Positions 12,334-25,014 of a DNA stretch of 64,000 bases are shown here, in pieces. Under the pieces are notes generated by a model that did no database searches, was not told the DNA's origin, and saw only the letters and a list, made by a program, of their open reading frames with translations. The position numbers and the translations under genes were made by a program. The stretch is from NCBI GenBank assembly GCA_021234535.1, contig CM037836.1, forward strand, positions 21,690,769 to 21,754,768, in the 5' to 3' direction. The stretch is from Stichopus chloronotus. Taxonomy: Eukaryota > Echinodermata > Holothuroidea > Aspidochirotida > Stichopodidae. How positions within the stretch are numbered: the first letter of the stretch is position 1; each line of letters starts with the position of its first letter.

Positions 12334-12417
12334 TCAAAGCGAAGAGAAGGTCTAAATGAGGAGAAATTACGTCAACTGTGGGCACTTCGGATAGGATTGG
12401 TCTTCGTTGACTGGCAG
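12334..12417 (-). CDS. Candidate minus-strand exon, phase 1-1
   Basis: Read on the minus strand, the acceptor TATATTTTCACTTGCAG precedes 84 bp ending at CTTTGA/GTGAGTCAGG, a donor with a perfect intronic side. One frame is open. It enters after two bases and leaves one over, which makes the exon symmetric (phase 1-1). It includes RRPILSEVPTVDVISPHLDL. The frame continues past the donor to a stop at 12260-12262, so a terminal exon is an alternative. The peptide looks ordinary in composition, but I do not recognise a family. Confidence 0.3.
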
Positions 12418-13219
12418 CTGCAAGTGAAAATATACCCGTTCTTATGTATTTTTTTAAATAAGTAAAAAAAAAAACACGTCCGTGACGTTCATCGGCACAA
12501 AGTATTGATGGAAACGAATGAAACGTGCTAAAGTAGGGCAAAGTAAACTAAAAGCCTTTGGGGGAGGTGCTTGTTTAAACAGTATTCTATTACCATTCAG
12601 GTGGATTCAGCGGCTATAGAAAGTTTATAGTATTCACATCTGTCTTAGTTTCCGCTTCTTTATTTCTTCTCTATACTTTTTTCTCTTTTTTTTTTTATAA
12701 ATGTAAAGTCCCGTACACACCTTTCTTTCATGTTCTTCTGGGTGATTTTGGCACAAGGATGAATAATTGTCCTTATAAATCATCGGGATCTGCATGTTTA
12801 CTAGAAATTCCAGGTGCGGCAAACTTTACAAGGCTTAGTGAGCCTTTAACGAGTGTGAAGTGCATCCATGTGAATTCTTTACGGTATCATCTTTGTGACT
12901 TTTCTGTATACTTCTATGTCGCATAAAACATGCGGACGGCTTGCAGACGGTAAAAAGACTGTGCCTTGATGCATCACGTACATGTAAAGGTTTTAAACGA
13001 CGTTATGTATACATAAAAAGGAAAGAAAAATGTGACTAGATCCTGTATAAACAAACGTATAAACAATTGTGAAAAATGTAATACCTTCTGATGAATGTGC
13101 AAACAAAATGACAACGTAAACATCAGAAATGCCGCCATAAATACTAGACCAGTGACCCTAAAGTTAATCACCAGTTTATCTTTCCATGTAGTATGTCACA
13201 GCGATTCTGTGGTGTAGCG

Positions 13220-13222
<3 letters not shown>
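12418..13222. other. Non-coding stretch
   Basis: I see only short poly-A and poly-T tracts (for example near 12465 and 12690) and no supported gene. Confidence 0.5.

Positions 13223-13308
<86 letters not shown>
13223..13308. repeat. (AT)n microsatellite
   Basis: A pure (AT)n array of 86 bp. Its flanks are partly complementary (GCGATA on the left, TATCAC on the right), so the whole unit could extrude as a cruciform. Confidence 0.97.
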
Positions 13309-13311
<3 letters not shown>

Positions 13312-14158
13312 CACTGTCTACTTTTGTCTACTTTTTCTACCCTCCTTCACATGTAGATGCCATTTGCCGTTAGAGAATGCTTTTCGTTCTGGCTTCGGTT
13401 TTTCGTCTTCTTTTGTTATCATATTCCCTTTTTTCTGCCCATCCTTACGGCCAAGGTTCCCCTTCTCTCCATCTCAGGGAATATAGTTGTCTGTCATATT
13501 AACCCATCACTCTGTCAATTAATGCCCTTCTCCTAAAATCTGTCTTCTCTTTTTATTGCTGCTATAAACTTAACTGCAACTTTATGATGGGTATACTAAA
13601 GTTAAGGTAGGTGCCAGGATATAAACAAGAAGAGCCATAATTCTACTTTATGGCGAGAAGAAATATCAAACACATGGCATGTATGCACGATCATTCCGCA
13701 TAATACACTGCCTTACGATTTCGAGTACAGAGCTCGTGAGCGCGCCCAAATCAACAAGAGTTTTATCTGTTCTGTTCCTTCCGCTGTCTTTCGAATAGGC
13801 CTAGCGTTACGTTCTACATGGGACGAGCTGAATATCACGGAGGGTGAAACTATTTGCAATGATGATGATTATGATAATGTTGATGATCGATGACGATGTT
13901 GATTGTGGATGATTGTGAGTATTGTCATCATTCAATGACTTCGGATAAACCCACTGCATCGAACATTTTGACGTAAGTTAGGTAAGGCTGAGTGCAGATA
14001 ACCTGACGTTGTGTAAAGAAAAATGCAAAACGTGCTTGTCAAAGTATGACTGCGTGGCATACGGAACGCTTGGTGCAGATGCATGGGTCTATTCAGGGAA
14101 TAAATATAATGCAAGTTTTAGATAGATAAGTCTGCAACTCTCCTCTATAGTCGTAGGA

Positions 14159-14580
14159 TCCACAGATCTGTGCATCAACTGGATTGGGTAAGCGTCTCCT
14201 TCCAATAGTGCGTCAACACTAAAAAGGCTGTCTCCAGTGAAGCCAACGGAAGCAGGCTAGTCTTTGGTTGTCGCAACATGGCCGACATGAAACACCAAAA
14301 GGCAAAATGGAAGTAAGCAAAGTAAGTCGAAAAATCTGTGGAACATAATCAAAAGCCTTTGAGGAGTTTAAGTGCTAAAACATAGCAACAGATCTTAGTT
14401 CCGAAGAAAAAGTACTATTTGTGCATTGATGTTATACCCATGACATCTAATCCAGGAAATCAAGATCCATTTTATCTTTCGGCGTTACATGTCGGCCATG
14501 TTGCGACACCCAAGGGCTAGTTTCGGTGGCTTCGCAGCTGCCAGCAGTTTAGCCAATTCAGTTAATGTACAGATCCGCGG
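14159..14580. mobile_element. Long inverted-repeat (foldback) element
   Basis: The left arm (about 14160-14313) and right arm (about 14464-14579) are reverse complements. GTCGCAACATGGCCGACATG is identical in both. The outer blocks CAGATCTGTGCATCAACTGG and CGGATCTGTACATTAACTGA (complemented) also align. The left arm has about 30 extra bases between these blocks. The loop is about 150 bp. No coding capacity or clear target duplication is seen. Confidence 0.8.
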
Positions 14581-15445
14581 TGAGAGTCACAGACGTTCAC
14601 GTCTGGTGGCACGCGATTGGTAGTTCTATTGATTGCGTCATGATAGTGCCGCCATCATCGTCATTGTCTGACTGCTGTGCTCGTCCACCACAGTTGACTG
14701 TGTAGCGTCAGTCAACGGGAGTTTCCGATAGTGTGAACTTGTTTCCAGAACGAATAGAAGTACTTTTTTTAGAAATTCCTATAGAAATCATTAAAAATAA
14801 TTACCACATCAGGAACAGCATTAGGGTTAAGGTAAAAGCGTTCGTTGCTCCATTCGTCTGTGGAAAATACGCCTCCCACTCTTCTCCCTGACATATAGGA
14901 TGGAGAATGGTTTTCAAATCATCCCTAAAACTGTGAACTTTGACTCTAACCTCACTTTCGAGTTTGCTTCTATGCTTGTAACAAGTAGTAAACTCTTACG
15001 TAGGATATACGATCTTTGTTTTTTATCGGCTGGTGTCACATGCCATAAGATCTATTTTATTACGAGACTGTCAACGCACGGTGACCTCTCCGTCATGCTA
15101 CTTGAGTTGCATCTGATAACATCATCACCGAATTTTCCAGTTGCAGTGAAAGAGGAACATACTGTTGTCAAGGACCCTTCTAATCCCGACTCCCACAACC
15201 ATGAACCCTCCTCCAAACTTCTGTCTTCTGGTCTTTCTTGGTAAGAAACTGAGACTTACCATGGAGAAAAAAAAAACACACTTCTGGACAACGCACCACC
15301 TCAATTCCACTCTAGACGTGGGTAAACACCCCTCCTTCTGTTGTTCACACCTCCCCACGTTTCGCATCAATACCAATACTTTCCAACTTGGGGTCAGATA
15401 TGAGTTCAGATGAGTAACGATATCTTTTTAAATATCTTGCATTAG
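14581..15445. other. Non-coding stretch with small hairpins
   Basis: Short perfect hairpins lie near 14590-14605 (CAGACGT/ACGTCTG) and about 14691-14716 (GTTGACTG/CAGTCAAC). Open frames across 14900-15410 overlap on both strands and show no recognisable product. Confidence 0.45.
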
Positions 15446-15840
15446 TTAAAGCAGGATGTGCTGTTTGAAGGAAACAAATAGCCTCTATCATTTATTCTCC
15501 ATCATTCTCTTCCATTCGATAGCAATCTGGAAAATACCATCTGTGATATGTTTCTTTCAGGAGAAATTCCATTCATTAGATTGTTAATTACGGCAGAAAG
15601 AAGAGTGATTCATTTTTTTTACCGCTAAAAAGTTAGCGGAACCAGGCCCTGTAGTAAATATGCGGCGCTTCAGTGCGAAGACCCCACTACAAAAACGCGT
15701 TGTTTCAGGAAATTAGGCTTTATTTCAACATAGAAACCACTGCAAGGTAGTTTGTACAGCTTTTTATAACTATACAAAATAAAGCCAGTCTTTTGGTGCA
15801 CTTTTGACAAGTGCATGAATAACAGCACATCCTGCTTTAA
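15446..15840 (+). mobile_element. TTAA-type MITE, family 2, copy A
   Basis: The left end TTAAAGCAGGATGTGCTGTT is a perfect 20-bp inverted match to the right end, with TTAA at each outer edge. The element is 395 bp and has no transposase. Its interior matches the reverse complement of 43948-44330 across both halves, including ATAGCC.TTATC and CAATCTGGAA. The TTAA edges suggest cross-mobilisation by a piggyBac-type transposase, though a TA duplication would look similar. Confidence 0.87.
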
Positions 15841-16850
15841 GTCGAATAAACGAGTCATTCTCATGAAAATCAAGTGCAGCAAATCTAATGCGTCAGTGAC
15901 AAGCATTACAGAGCTCTACTCGTAGTAGTAAAGCAGGATATATGTACTTTGTAAGTCACTCTGTTTATGACGAATAAGAGCTATGGACACTGCCATTTTT
16001 ATCCATACTGTTCAATTTTTTTTTCTCGATATAAGGAATTGAAATCATTCAGTTTCTCCGTTTTAATGTTTTTAAGATTGATATAGTTTGCACAATGATC
16101 ATGCACTCTTATGGTTCTTCGAAAATAGCAGGAATTACTTAAGAAACAAAGATTGTGTTAAGAACCCTTTGTACAGCATAGAAAACCATTTTCCCGCCAA
16201 GAACTCTTTTTTTTTTCTCAGAGCATGAGACGTGCAATGTTGGAGGGATGAGAAGTGGCCTTAATTAAATCTACGATATACTGATATTTCAGAAAACGTC
16301 AATGACCAACGACATCTTTTTTACCCAAAATATTTAGAAGGGTTTAGTACCGGTAGTGCATGAGTTCGTATTCCTTATACTTCTGTTCAATCATTCAGCT
16401 GGATAAGTTCATTTGTGAATCTATAGCAAACGAAAAAGAAAGATCCATGTAAATATATTTTTGTATTCAAGGAATGAGGTTAATTCTTTTTTTTTTCTTA
16501 ATTACATATATAACATAAGGCTGATACACATCAATGTATAATTCTGTATTAGACGGAAGCAAACTCGTTCATGACGCCATTTTTATGCTGTTATATTTAT
16601 CACGTTTTTTTTTCGTTCCAAAGATATCACCAGTTAAGTTTTAGCTAACCTGACAATGAGAGATTGGTAGCACATTTTTACGTCGATAACTCATGAACAC
16701 CTAATAACTTCTTCAACGAGCAACAATCTAGAAGTCTTCCAGGTCCAATGTTCAGATGTCCCACATGTATTGACTATATAGGACAACGTAATCTAAATCG
16801 TTGAATTTATTATACATTCAGATATGATGACCGTCGTGCAGTGTGATAAT
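15841..16850. other. Non-coding stretch
   Basis: Several T-rich tracts (near 16016, 16208, 16488 and 16603) are the only features seen. Confidence 0.5.
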
Positions 16851-16881
16851 ACACACACACACAAACACACCCGCACACACA

Positions 16882-16957
<76 letters not shown>
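16851..16957. repeat. Compound (CA)n-(TA)n microsatellite
   Basis: An imperfect (CA) block (16851-16882) passes directly into a 73-bp (AT)n array (16885-16957). Overlapping Tyr-Ile frames on both strands are repeat artefacts. Confidence 0.97.
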
Positions 16958-16959
<2 letters not shown>

Positions 16960-17332
16960 AACAGACAATTTACTATGGTCATGAACGGCTGTCATCTCTG
17001 TACTTTTTTTTTCTTTTTGGAGTTCAGACTGTTAACAGTTGGTTTTGGTCAAGAGTCGTATAAGGCAATTCATTATTTTTGTTTCCAAGCGTGATAACTC
17101 TTTTTGGTAACAAGAATATGGTAGAAGCCATTCCAACAATTATCCATGCATATTCTTCATCTTACACTCTAAATACACATGAGTGTGAAAGAAATTATAG
17201 CATTCCAGATATTAATGAATTCTTTTTTATAATTGGTATTCTGAAATAAATATGAAACCCTCATCTTCATCACGATCCACTCTCAAAATACTTATAGTAT
17301 ATACTTCATAGAGCTAATCCATTTTTTCCCAG

Positions 17333-17464
17333 CTGTCTTCACCTGCCCTGGTCTATACCGTATTTCATTACACAGTCAGTCGCGAGGTCATAAGATTCTG
17401 TTTCCGATTAATATCATTGACTACAATGGCAATGAGTTGTTCCGTGTATTCTTCTTCCACATAA
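17333..17464 (+). CDS. Candidate terminal exon
   Basis: A strong acceptor (CCATTTTTTCCCAG) precedes 43 open codons beginning LSSPALVYTVFHYTVSREVI and ending in a TAA at 17462-17464. The composition is plausible for protein and no repeat is involved. No polyadenylation signal or upstream exon was tied to it, and a run of this length is not rare by chance. Confidence 0.2.
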   Translation: MSSPALVYTVFHYTVSREVIRFCFRLISLTTMAMSCSVYSSST

Positions 17465-20400
17465 ATCACTATGAGCAAACAATGAATGTATGTAGCCAGG
17501 CCGCCCCGCTCATAAAGTGAATAACCTTAAAATGAAAAAATGCATACCATAAATATAAACATATATGATTATTTATGTAAACGACCGACGAATGATAGAC
17601 GTTTTTAACGACGGTCTACATGTTGTTTCGTGAAATTCAACAAGTTTGTGTCAAGTTCTCTTCAAACAAATAGTCAAACTAAGATGATCCCCATTCATCT
17701 CATGCAAAAGGAATATTACGGTAACTGATGAGTCAGTGATTCAGGATTGAATTTAGTTTTGGAAAAATTGTGGCCAGACACGTTCCACATTAGTACTAAT
17801 TTATTTGCATATGTTAGCCTGTACAAGTCAACGTCAAATTTAAAAAAAATATTGTGACAGTTGTCATAACTACTTGATGTGAAACCTAACTAATTTACGC
17901 TTATTGTAAACCTCACTACGGGTTTGCACCGTTTAAAATCCTTGCGAATGTACATCGATATCAACTCAATAAGACCCTTTAAAAAGAATAAAACTTGATC
18001 TGAAGTAGAATCTTCAATTAAAAAGGAATTTTTATATAATATTAGGCTAAACATGCCAAGCGATATATTATTAGGCAATCAAACATTTTTCAGAAAGATT
18101 GTCTTTCTGTCGTCACAAATGAGGAAGAAAAAAGTCAAAAAAAAAAAAAAAGAGTTTCCCAGCAATTATAACTGTCTGGATTGTATACCTGGGTATTATA
18201 ATGGCACGCCATGTAGGAATCGGTCATTTCTGATAAAATCTTATATTGTTACGTAGTGTGTTTGTGGGTATAAATGGAGGTATAGAGGGCTTCCACATGT
18301 GCTATGGAGCGTTAGACGCAAATCTACATGGTTGTTAGGTTTAATGAGCTTGTTTTCTCTCCTATTTTTTTAATTAAGATGGCTTTCATCTGTAATTGAT
18401 AACTCATTTTGCATATACTTCATTTCCGGTCCAGCAGTCTTGACACGTGGTCAGTTCGTCATATGTAATCACGTCAGATAATAATAACCCCCCCCACAAT
18501 CGTTCGATGTCAAAGGTCACTTGAGAATTAACATTCACGTTTTCCATTCATCATGTTTCCATTCTGGACGGTTGGGCTAATTCGACTGCTGTGTGAGCAG
18601 CATTACAACCAAATCAACTTCCTTCATCCTTGGAATAAATATAGCCTTCCATGCATCTTTATAATTTTGAAGCCTGTTCATACTGACTTGTTCATTTCTT
18701 CACATTCATAGTTTCTTTTTGATAATTATCTTTTAGGATGCCACCATAGGAGCAAGCATTCTTTAGTAAATTTCTCTCTTAAAGCTCTTCTCTCATCAGA
18801 TCCTCGATTCATCTTTGTGTATATATTTTTTTTTGTTCGCTTTCGTTTGATGTCCGTGATCATGAGATTGTCGGGAAATTTTGTCATCACACAAGAAAAA
18901 AAAAAATCGTGATTTTATTTCGTTTGATGTGTAACACTTATGAAGCCTGCCATGAACTTGAGTCACGAGTTTCGAACCGGTAAGTGATCTTATGAAGTGC
19001 GTTGTCGGAATATTTGTAAATCATCGAAAAGAACAAACAATGATAATGAGAACATAGCGCAAAAACGCCGACTAAATTGTATTCGTCACAACGGAACTAT
19101 GGAAGTGGGGGAAAAATAAATAAAATATAATAAATAAAAAACAAAGAATATAAAAGAAAATTATCAACAGCTTCTCAACTTTATAAAAAAAGAACAGTTT
19201 ATACAGTTTTCATTTGAACTTAAGCTGTGAGAATATTATCGACAGAAAATCAGTTTAAAACTGATAATTCTGTCATGAATCTTCCTGCTGAAGTTAAGAT
19301 AATGACTTATATGGATTATCCCATTATTACAAGCTGTGCTTTTTTCAAGAGATCTCCCGATAAACCAGCGTCAAATATCCCACAGTATTTTCATCCACCG
19401 TATGCACTTGTGTAGCCTCCGAGGTTGTTGCATGCATTCCTGCAATGGTAACCTGTTTTTTTGGTGTATGGGCTATTTATTTATAATCATGGCATTCCAG
19501 TTCTTTGCTAGAAAAATCCCCGAGGCATTTTTTGCTGATGTAAAGTCGGTCAAACAAAGTTAATGGAAATAACATATACGGTATCGCCCAGAGCTTTATT
19601 GTGTAAACCAAACTTGGATAGAAATTGGCTTTCCTGCGTATATCGAAATAAGTCGTCCATAAGCAATGGGTAAGATTTGTCGTAGAATATTGGTTTCATT
19701 TTAAGACTGAAATATGTATCTTCATGATTCACCTGACAATTCGTTCACACTATCTTCATATTTTTGTGTCAATCTTGAAGGGTTCATGCTGATATATGTA
19801 ATAATCAATCATGTCTATAGTTATGTCCTCCTACGTATATGAACACGTACACATTAGGGAATTCACTGTCAATCTCATGAATGTAAACTACTTATAGTCC
19901 CCACTTACTTGCGTAATGATACATGCACGACCTATAGCATTTTCAGAAAGAATATTTTATTAAGTAACCTTGTTCACTCTGTGCGAAGATATTTACCTCA
20001 TGTTTAGTTTTTTTTTATACTCAATAATTACACTGTAACGAAGTAATGTCCAGTCGTTCATATGCTTCATCATATATGTTATAGAGATGACATTACATTA
20101 TGTTTGTCTGTTTGTGTTTTACCCCTGATCATATAGCCTTAATGTTGCTCTCTGACTTTGGTACATGCTGATGATTGAACGGACAGTATTAAGTCAGTCT
20201 CTACGTGGATTTGTAAGTCAAATTAAAATGTTCAATAGTTTAAAATGTATATTAACTTTCTGATATTTAAGTGGCAATCAATCCGATACGTCAATTACGT
20301 TGCAGAATCAGAGTATGGGGATTTTTTTTTTCATTCCCATGCTAAGTGTAACAAATAGCAAATAGCAAAAACAAAAAAATAATGCTGGCAGTGTCCGGAC

Positions 20401-21456
20401 TCACAAGAATCAAATCTGGATGAATCGGGTTCGTCCGTCGACTCTGCTTGTTCACCGGCATCAATAAATCACTGCATGTAGTAGGTAAAAGAAAATTAAA
20501 ATCCACAATATATTTAATTTAGCTCCTGCAATTAGCATGAAACCAGTAGGCGTATGATAGCGTTTTAGCGTCATAGCAACGTTACGGTTGTCTTTCCGAG
20601 ACGGCCTTAAACGTTACGCACCTCTATACCTGTTTACCGTGACCCAGTCAGAGTCGACGATGTAACCTGTCATAAATTATTTTAACATCTCAATGAACAG
20701 CAGCATCGCAATCGACTTTGGCTTATTGAATAATAAAGGTTGAAGGCTACTGAGCAGCATAAGTGCCACTGTAATTAATGACAGGGGTAGCGAATAAAAT
20801 TTTCTCTTCGAGGGTAAAGTTTGACTAATGTTTCAAATTGTTCTAGCTTCTGATCGGACTATATTGACCTCGTTTCACTCATCACAGTGTTTTTTGCATC
20901 AATGCTAAGCTACAGTCTAAATATTATGACAGATTCATGTTTGTTTTTGTCATATTGTGGGCACTTTTTCAGTTGTCCCTTACCAATATGGGTCCTGCAT
21001 GACAGACCGCTAGACAAGTGTGTGTTCACTATGCATTCATCGAAGATCAAACGTCCCGTCTCCGCTCCCGTAGATTGTGTTGCCCTCGACACGATGATAC
21101 AGCAATGACACCATTAAAAAAAATATAAAAAAAAAGGCTTGACGCAAGTTGTCATTTCTCCTTCAACGACAACAACTTGGTGAAACTCGATATAACCAGA
21201 TAGGCTACTGTCCAGCTTCGTGTAGCCGCTGCTGAACAGCAGTCATACTCATATGCACACCGTGCAACCATCGGAAATCCTCGACTCGGTAACGTCACCT
21301 GAAAATGACAGGACACTTTATCTTGCTCTCCCAAAATGCTTGCGAAAAGTGATCCTTTGCATATGCAGGAGAGTTGATGCAGTCATTGCAGCCAAGATTT
21401 GAAACTATACTGATGTGTATAGGTATACACCGGTAGGTAAAGGTTGTGTAACAAGT

Positions 21457-21460
<4 letters not shown>
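17465..21460. other. Non-coding stretch
   Basis: Nothing supported apart from scattered poly-A/T, a C run at 18488-18495 and a small hairpin near 21224 (GCTGCTGAACAGCAG). Confidence 0.5.

Positions 21461-21506
<46 letters not shown>
21461..21506. repeat. (AT)n microsatellite
   Basis: A pure 46-bp (AT)n array. A second, shorter and interrupted TA-rich zone follows at about 21767-21832. Confidence 0.95.
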
Positions 21507-21509
<3 letters not shown>

Positions 21510-22499
21510 CACTAATTGTTATTGTTCAAGGCTGGTCCGTTTGCTTTAATTGTTATTTTTCGCCTATAGAAATTAGACTCGTTGTAGAGAGTGATTGTTC
21601 TGTCTACTCAGTGAAGAAGTGAATTTTCCAAGGTGGCACATAAATATATATTGGCAAAACATGCACTGAGAGATGATCCCGTAGCCACACCACCCAGTTG
21701 CTTAAATAAATGATTATTGAAAACTGATGATGTTTATTGAAAAGGTGGCACAATTGATTAAATATTGTACATATATTATATTATATATACAATATATATT
21801 CTATATTGACTATACATATATATATATATATAATCTATGACTAGGTATCATTGTTTTCTACTACACTCTCTCCCACACTACCCTCCCCCTCAGCAGTTCA
21901 CTTTTGTTTAATGATTAGTCCCCCTCATGGTAAATTTATCATATCCAAAACCAAAAATCAGAGTGGATTTTAATATTCAGTTTAAACGCCATGCGATGTG
22001 ATCGATTAGTCACTATTATTTACACATAATTAAAACGAAAAGAAAAACAACGATCGATTACTCTTAACAAATCGCTTTGCGTCAGCCTGTTCAAAAACAC
22101 AAACAAAAAAATAAAGAGCGCCCATCAGCCGAACTTGTGAACATATCGTTCGATGTATATACATACATTACGTTGCATTACGTTACATGTATATAATTTG
22201 ATTTGATGACTTGCGGTGACACGGTACACAAAATACGTGGAATAAGTACCGTGCGAACCGCGCGATTGCCTTTCCATAATTACAGGTGAATCTACCACAT
22301 GAAGAGGCCGACACCAGCTCTGCAGCTGGTTATACGACAATACGCCGGTAAGAGCAGATGAAGAGGTTGCGGAAACAGATGTACCAGGAACGACATTTAG
22401 AACAAATCCTGAGAGTATGCAAACACATGGAGCCTTAAAAGATAGGTAGTTAATAGCCGGTAACAACCTAGCCTCTTTTTTTATTTGTTCCCTTTCCAG

Positions 22500-22566
22500 C
22501 GCAATTGCAACTGCGCGGTGGGATCAAAAGGAATTACTTTATTTGCTTAACAGAGTCGTTGGCAGC
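22500..22566 (+). CDS. Candidate internal exon, product unknown
   Basis: A long pyrimidine tract (TTTTATTTGTTCCCTTTCCAG) leads into 67 bp ending at GGCAGC/GTGAGC. Only the frame that skips the first base is open across the whole segment; its 22 codons include ATARWDQKELLYLLNRVVGS. The acceptor is one of the strongest in the window. The peptide has a helical, amphipathic look, but I recognise no family. Confidence 0.28.
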
Positions 22567-25014
22567 GTGAGCTGTTTAACATGATGGATCTGCGGATTTC
22601 ATTAACTTATAACCCATTTGACAGAGTTCAATACTCAAAGGGGATGGTAAAATTCAAAGATAATTTAAGTGCAATAACCTTTTTGATGACTTTTTTTGTA
22701 AGACTTAAACTCGTGTTGACTTTCCCCGTTTTATTATAGTTGTTACCGTCCGGCGGCTTCACTGAAGACGTGGCAAGTGTGTGTGAGGAACGACGAAACA
22801 TGCTTAACGATCGACAACTTTTCTTACTGCAAGCAGACACACACACACAAGCAGTTACAGACAACACTTAGACATAAAATAAAAATTCCAGATTTGTGAG
22901 CAAGTATTTGCTTTTCACAATTTATGACGTTGCTTACAGTGGTGGTTGCTGTATTGGTTTCCGTCCAAGAAAAATAAAGACACTTTTTGTCGGAGGAAAA
23001 CAAGCAAGCTTAGTATGAACTATTTAGTTTAAATGGTATAAGCTTTCCAATAATATGTAGTCATTGCGAAAACGCATCTATTTCTCCCACAGAGGTCAAT
23101 TTTCATACATGTTCTACCAGCTACGAAAGTTGATAACTGACATCTTGATATTGTCATCTTGATGTTGAAAAATAGAAACTCGGCAAGTTTGCCAAGTATT
23201 CCTTGAAGCAATCCCCACACCCCCCCCCCATCCTACTGTAATTTCATTGTTGTGGTTTACATTTTGCTGTTGCCCAACTTGTGATATATAGGTATACACT
23301 TGTTTTAAAAATGTTTTACATACACAAATATGAAACTTCGCTTCTCCAGCATGAGCTTTGTGTTTTCTCAAAGCTTTAAAACTTAGGTCTAGTGGATTAA
23401 TGACAGTATTTCTCTTTTAGTGCGATGCATTAACTCTTGAATTTACTAATATCTTGATTTACTCAAGAGGAACAGTGCAAGTGAAGTGAAGTATTGTAAC
23501 ATCACCGAAGTGGTTTGGTACACTCATCGGTCTGAAAATTACTGGGAATTTCAGTTCAGTATTTAGTTGCTTGTCTAATCTTCGACAGAAAGAAGAGGGA
23601 AAAAAAAGCAATTCGGCATCACAAACAGTCCAATGTCGTCAAGATCAAGATCTATGGTAGCCCATCGTGCCGTCGTGAATCAGAAAACAACAAAGACAAT
23701 TCCTCAAATTCATCGGTGACCGACTCTTTAATAAACATTTTCTTCTCGGTTTGTAATTGATATTTACTGATATTATTGATATATCTTACAGCTGGTCATC
23801 ACCTGGGAAATGCTTTTCTATCTGATTAGAAACGGTACCGTTGTATCGGCCAGTGAGCATAATCAATCTTTTACTTGCTATCATTGCCATTAGCTGTCTT
23901 TATTTGTTACTCAGTGCTTATCTAACTGAGTCAACAAAAACTATTAGGCTATATGAACATCTGGATTCCATATCAAGTATAAGCATCTGTTTTTGACCAT
24001 TGACGATGTTTTTATATTGATGCAAAATGTATCATATAACCTCTATAGCTACTGCAGAGTGTGTTTTGTTTTTGTGCTTGTATTAATGTATGTTAGTAAC
24101 GTCACAATTATATTACACCATAATTGGGTGCCTGAAAATTTACTTAAATATTTAAAATTGAATTTACATTAAAAATTGCAGTATAAAATGCAATTTGACT
24201 AAACTCAGTCAAATTTATCGACAACATGTAGAAATAAATGCTACAATGCCATAAATATCATGTATGCAACATAAAATATGAAACAGATGGTATGCTGCAA
24301 ATTAACAAAGTCATTCTCACTGCCCATGACTTGCCATTTGCTCAAAAGCTAAGAACAGACGCATTCATATAAGCACATTGATTTCGTTTGTTACACATTG
24401 ACTCTCATTGCAATATTATTATACAATATATACTTATAATCAGTATATTGCATTTGTGGCATGAAACATTCAGACAAACGTCATACTAAGCATTACATCG
24501 GATACAAGTAACCAACGCAATTCTGAGAATAGTAATAGGCCTACTACAAATAAGATAATAATTGCAATAATCATACAACTCAGATACAACGGAGATTGCA
24601 CAGTGTCTGAAAGTAGAATTGTTGATGCATGTGCTAATGAATACTGTGACCTGTTTCCTATCCACATGAAATGAATCTATTACCCAATTAAACCTATAGA
24701 TGATACAAAGTATTGGTCTGTTACTATATTACATTGTTTTTAACTTGTCATTGTACTTAAACTTAGATTTTTATTGGCATGTATGGTCAAATCTAGAAAC
24801 GTACATCATATCACTCACTAATTCTGGTTCTTAGTGATTACTACCGTATTTGATCATTTGATACTATTGATATACTAGACGATGCTTGGTTGATTTTAAT
24901 TTTAATGCACTGGTGTTCCTTTTATGCAGTCGCGGCATGAAAGTAGTATTCCTAGAAATATCTTCATCTATGTTATTTCATCACATTTTGTCCTGTGTAG
25001 AATTAATGACATTT
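22567..25014. other. Non-coding AT-rich stretch
   Basis: It contains a short (CA)n run near 22838-22853, a C10 run at 23220-23229, a 17-bp imperfect tandem (CATCTTGAT.TTG) near 23141, and a perfect 9-bp hairpin at 24192-24215 (AATTTGACT/AGTCAAATT). No gene is supported. Confidence 0.5.
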
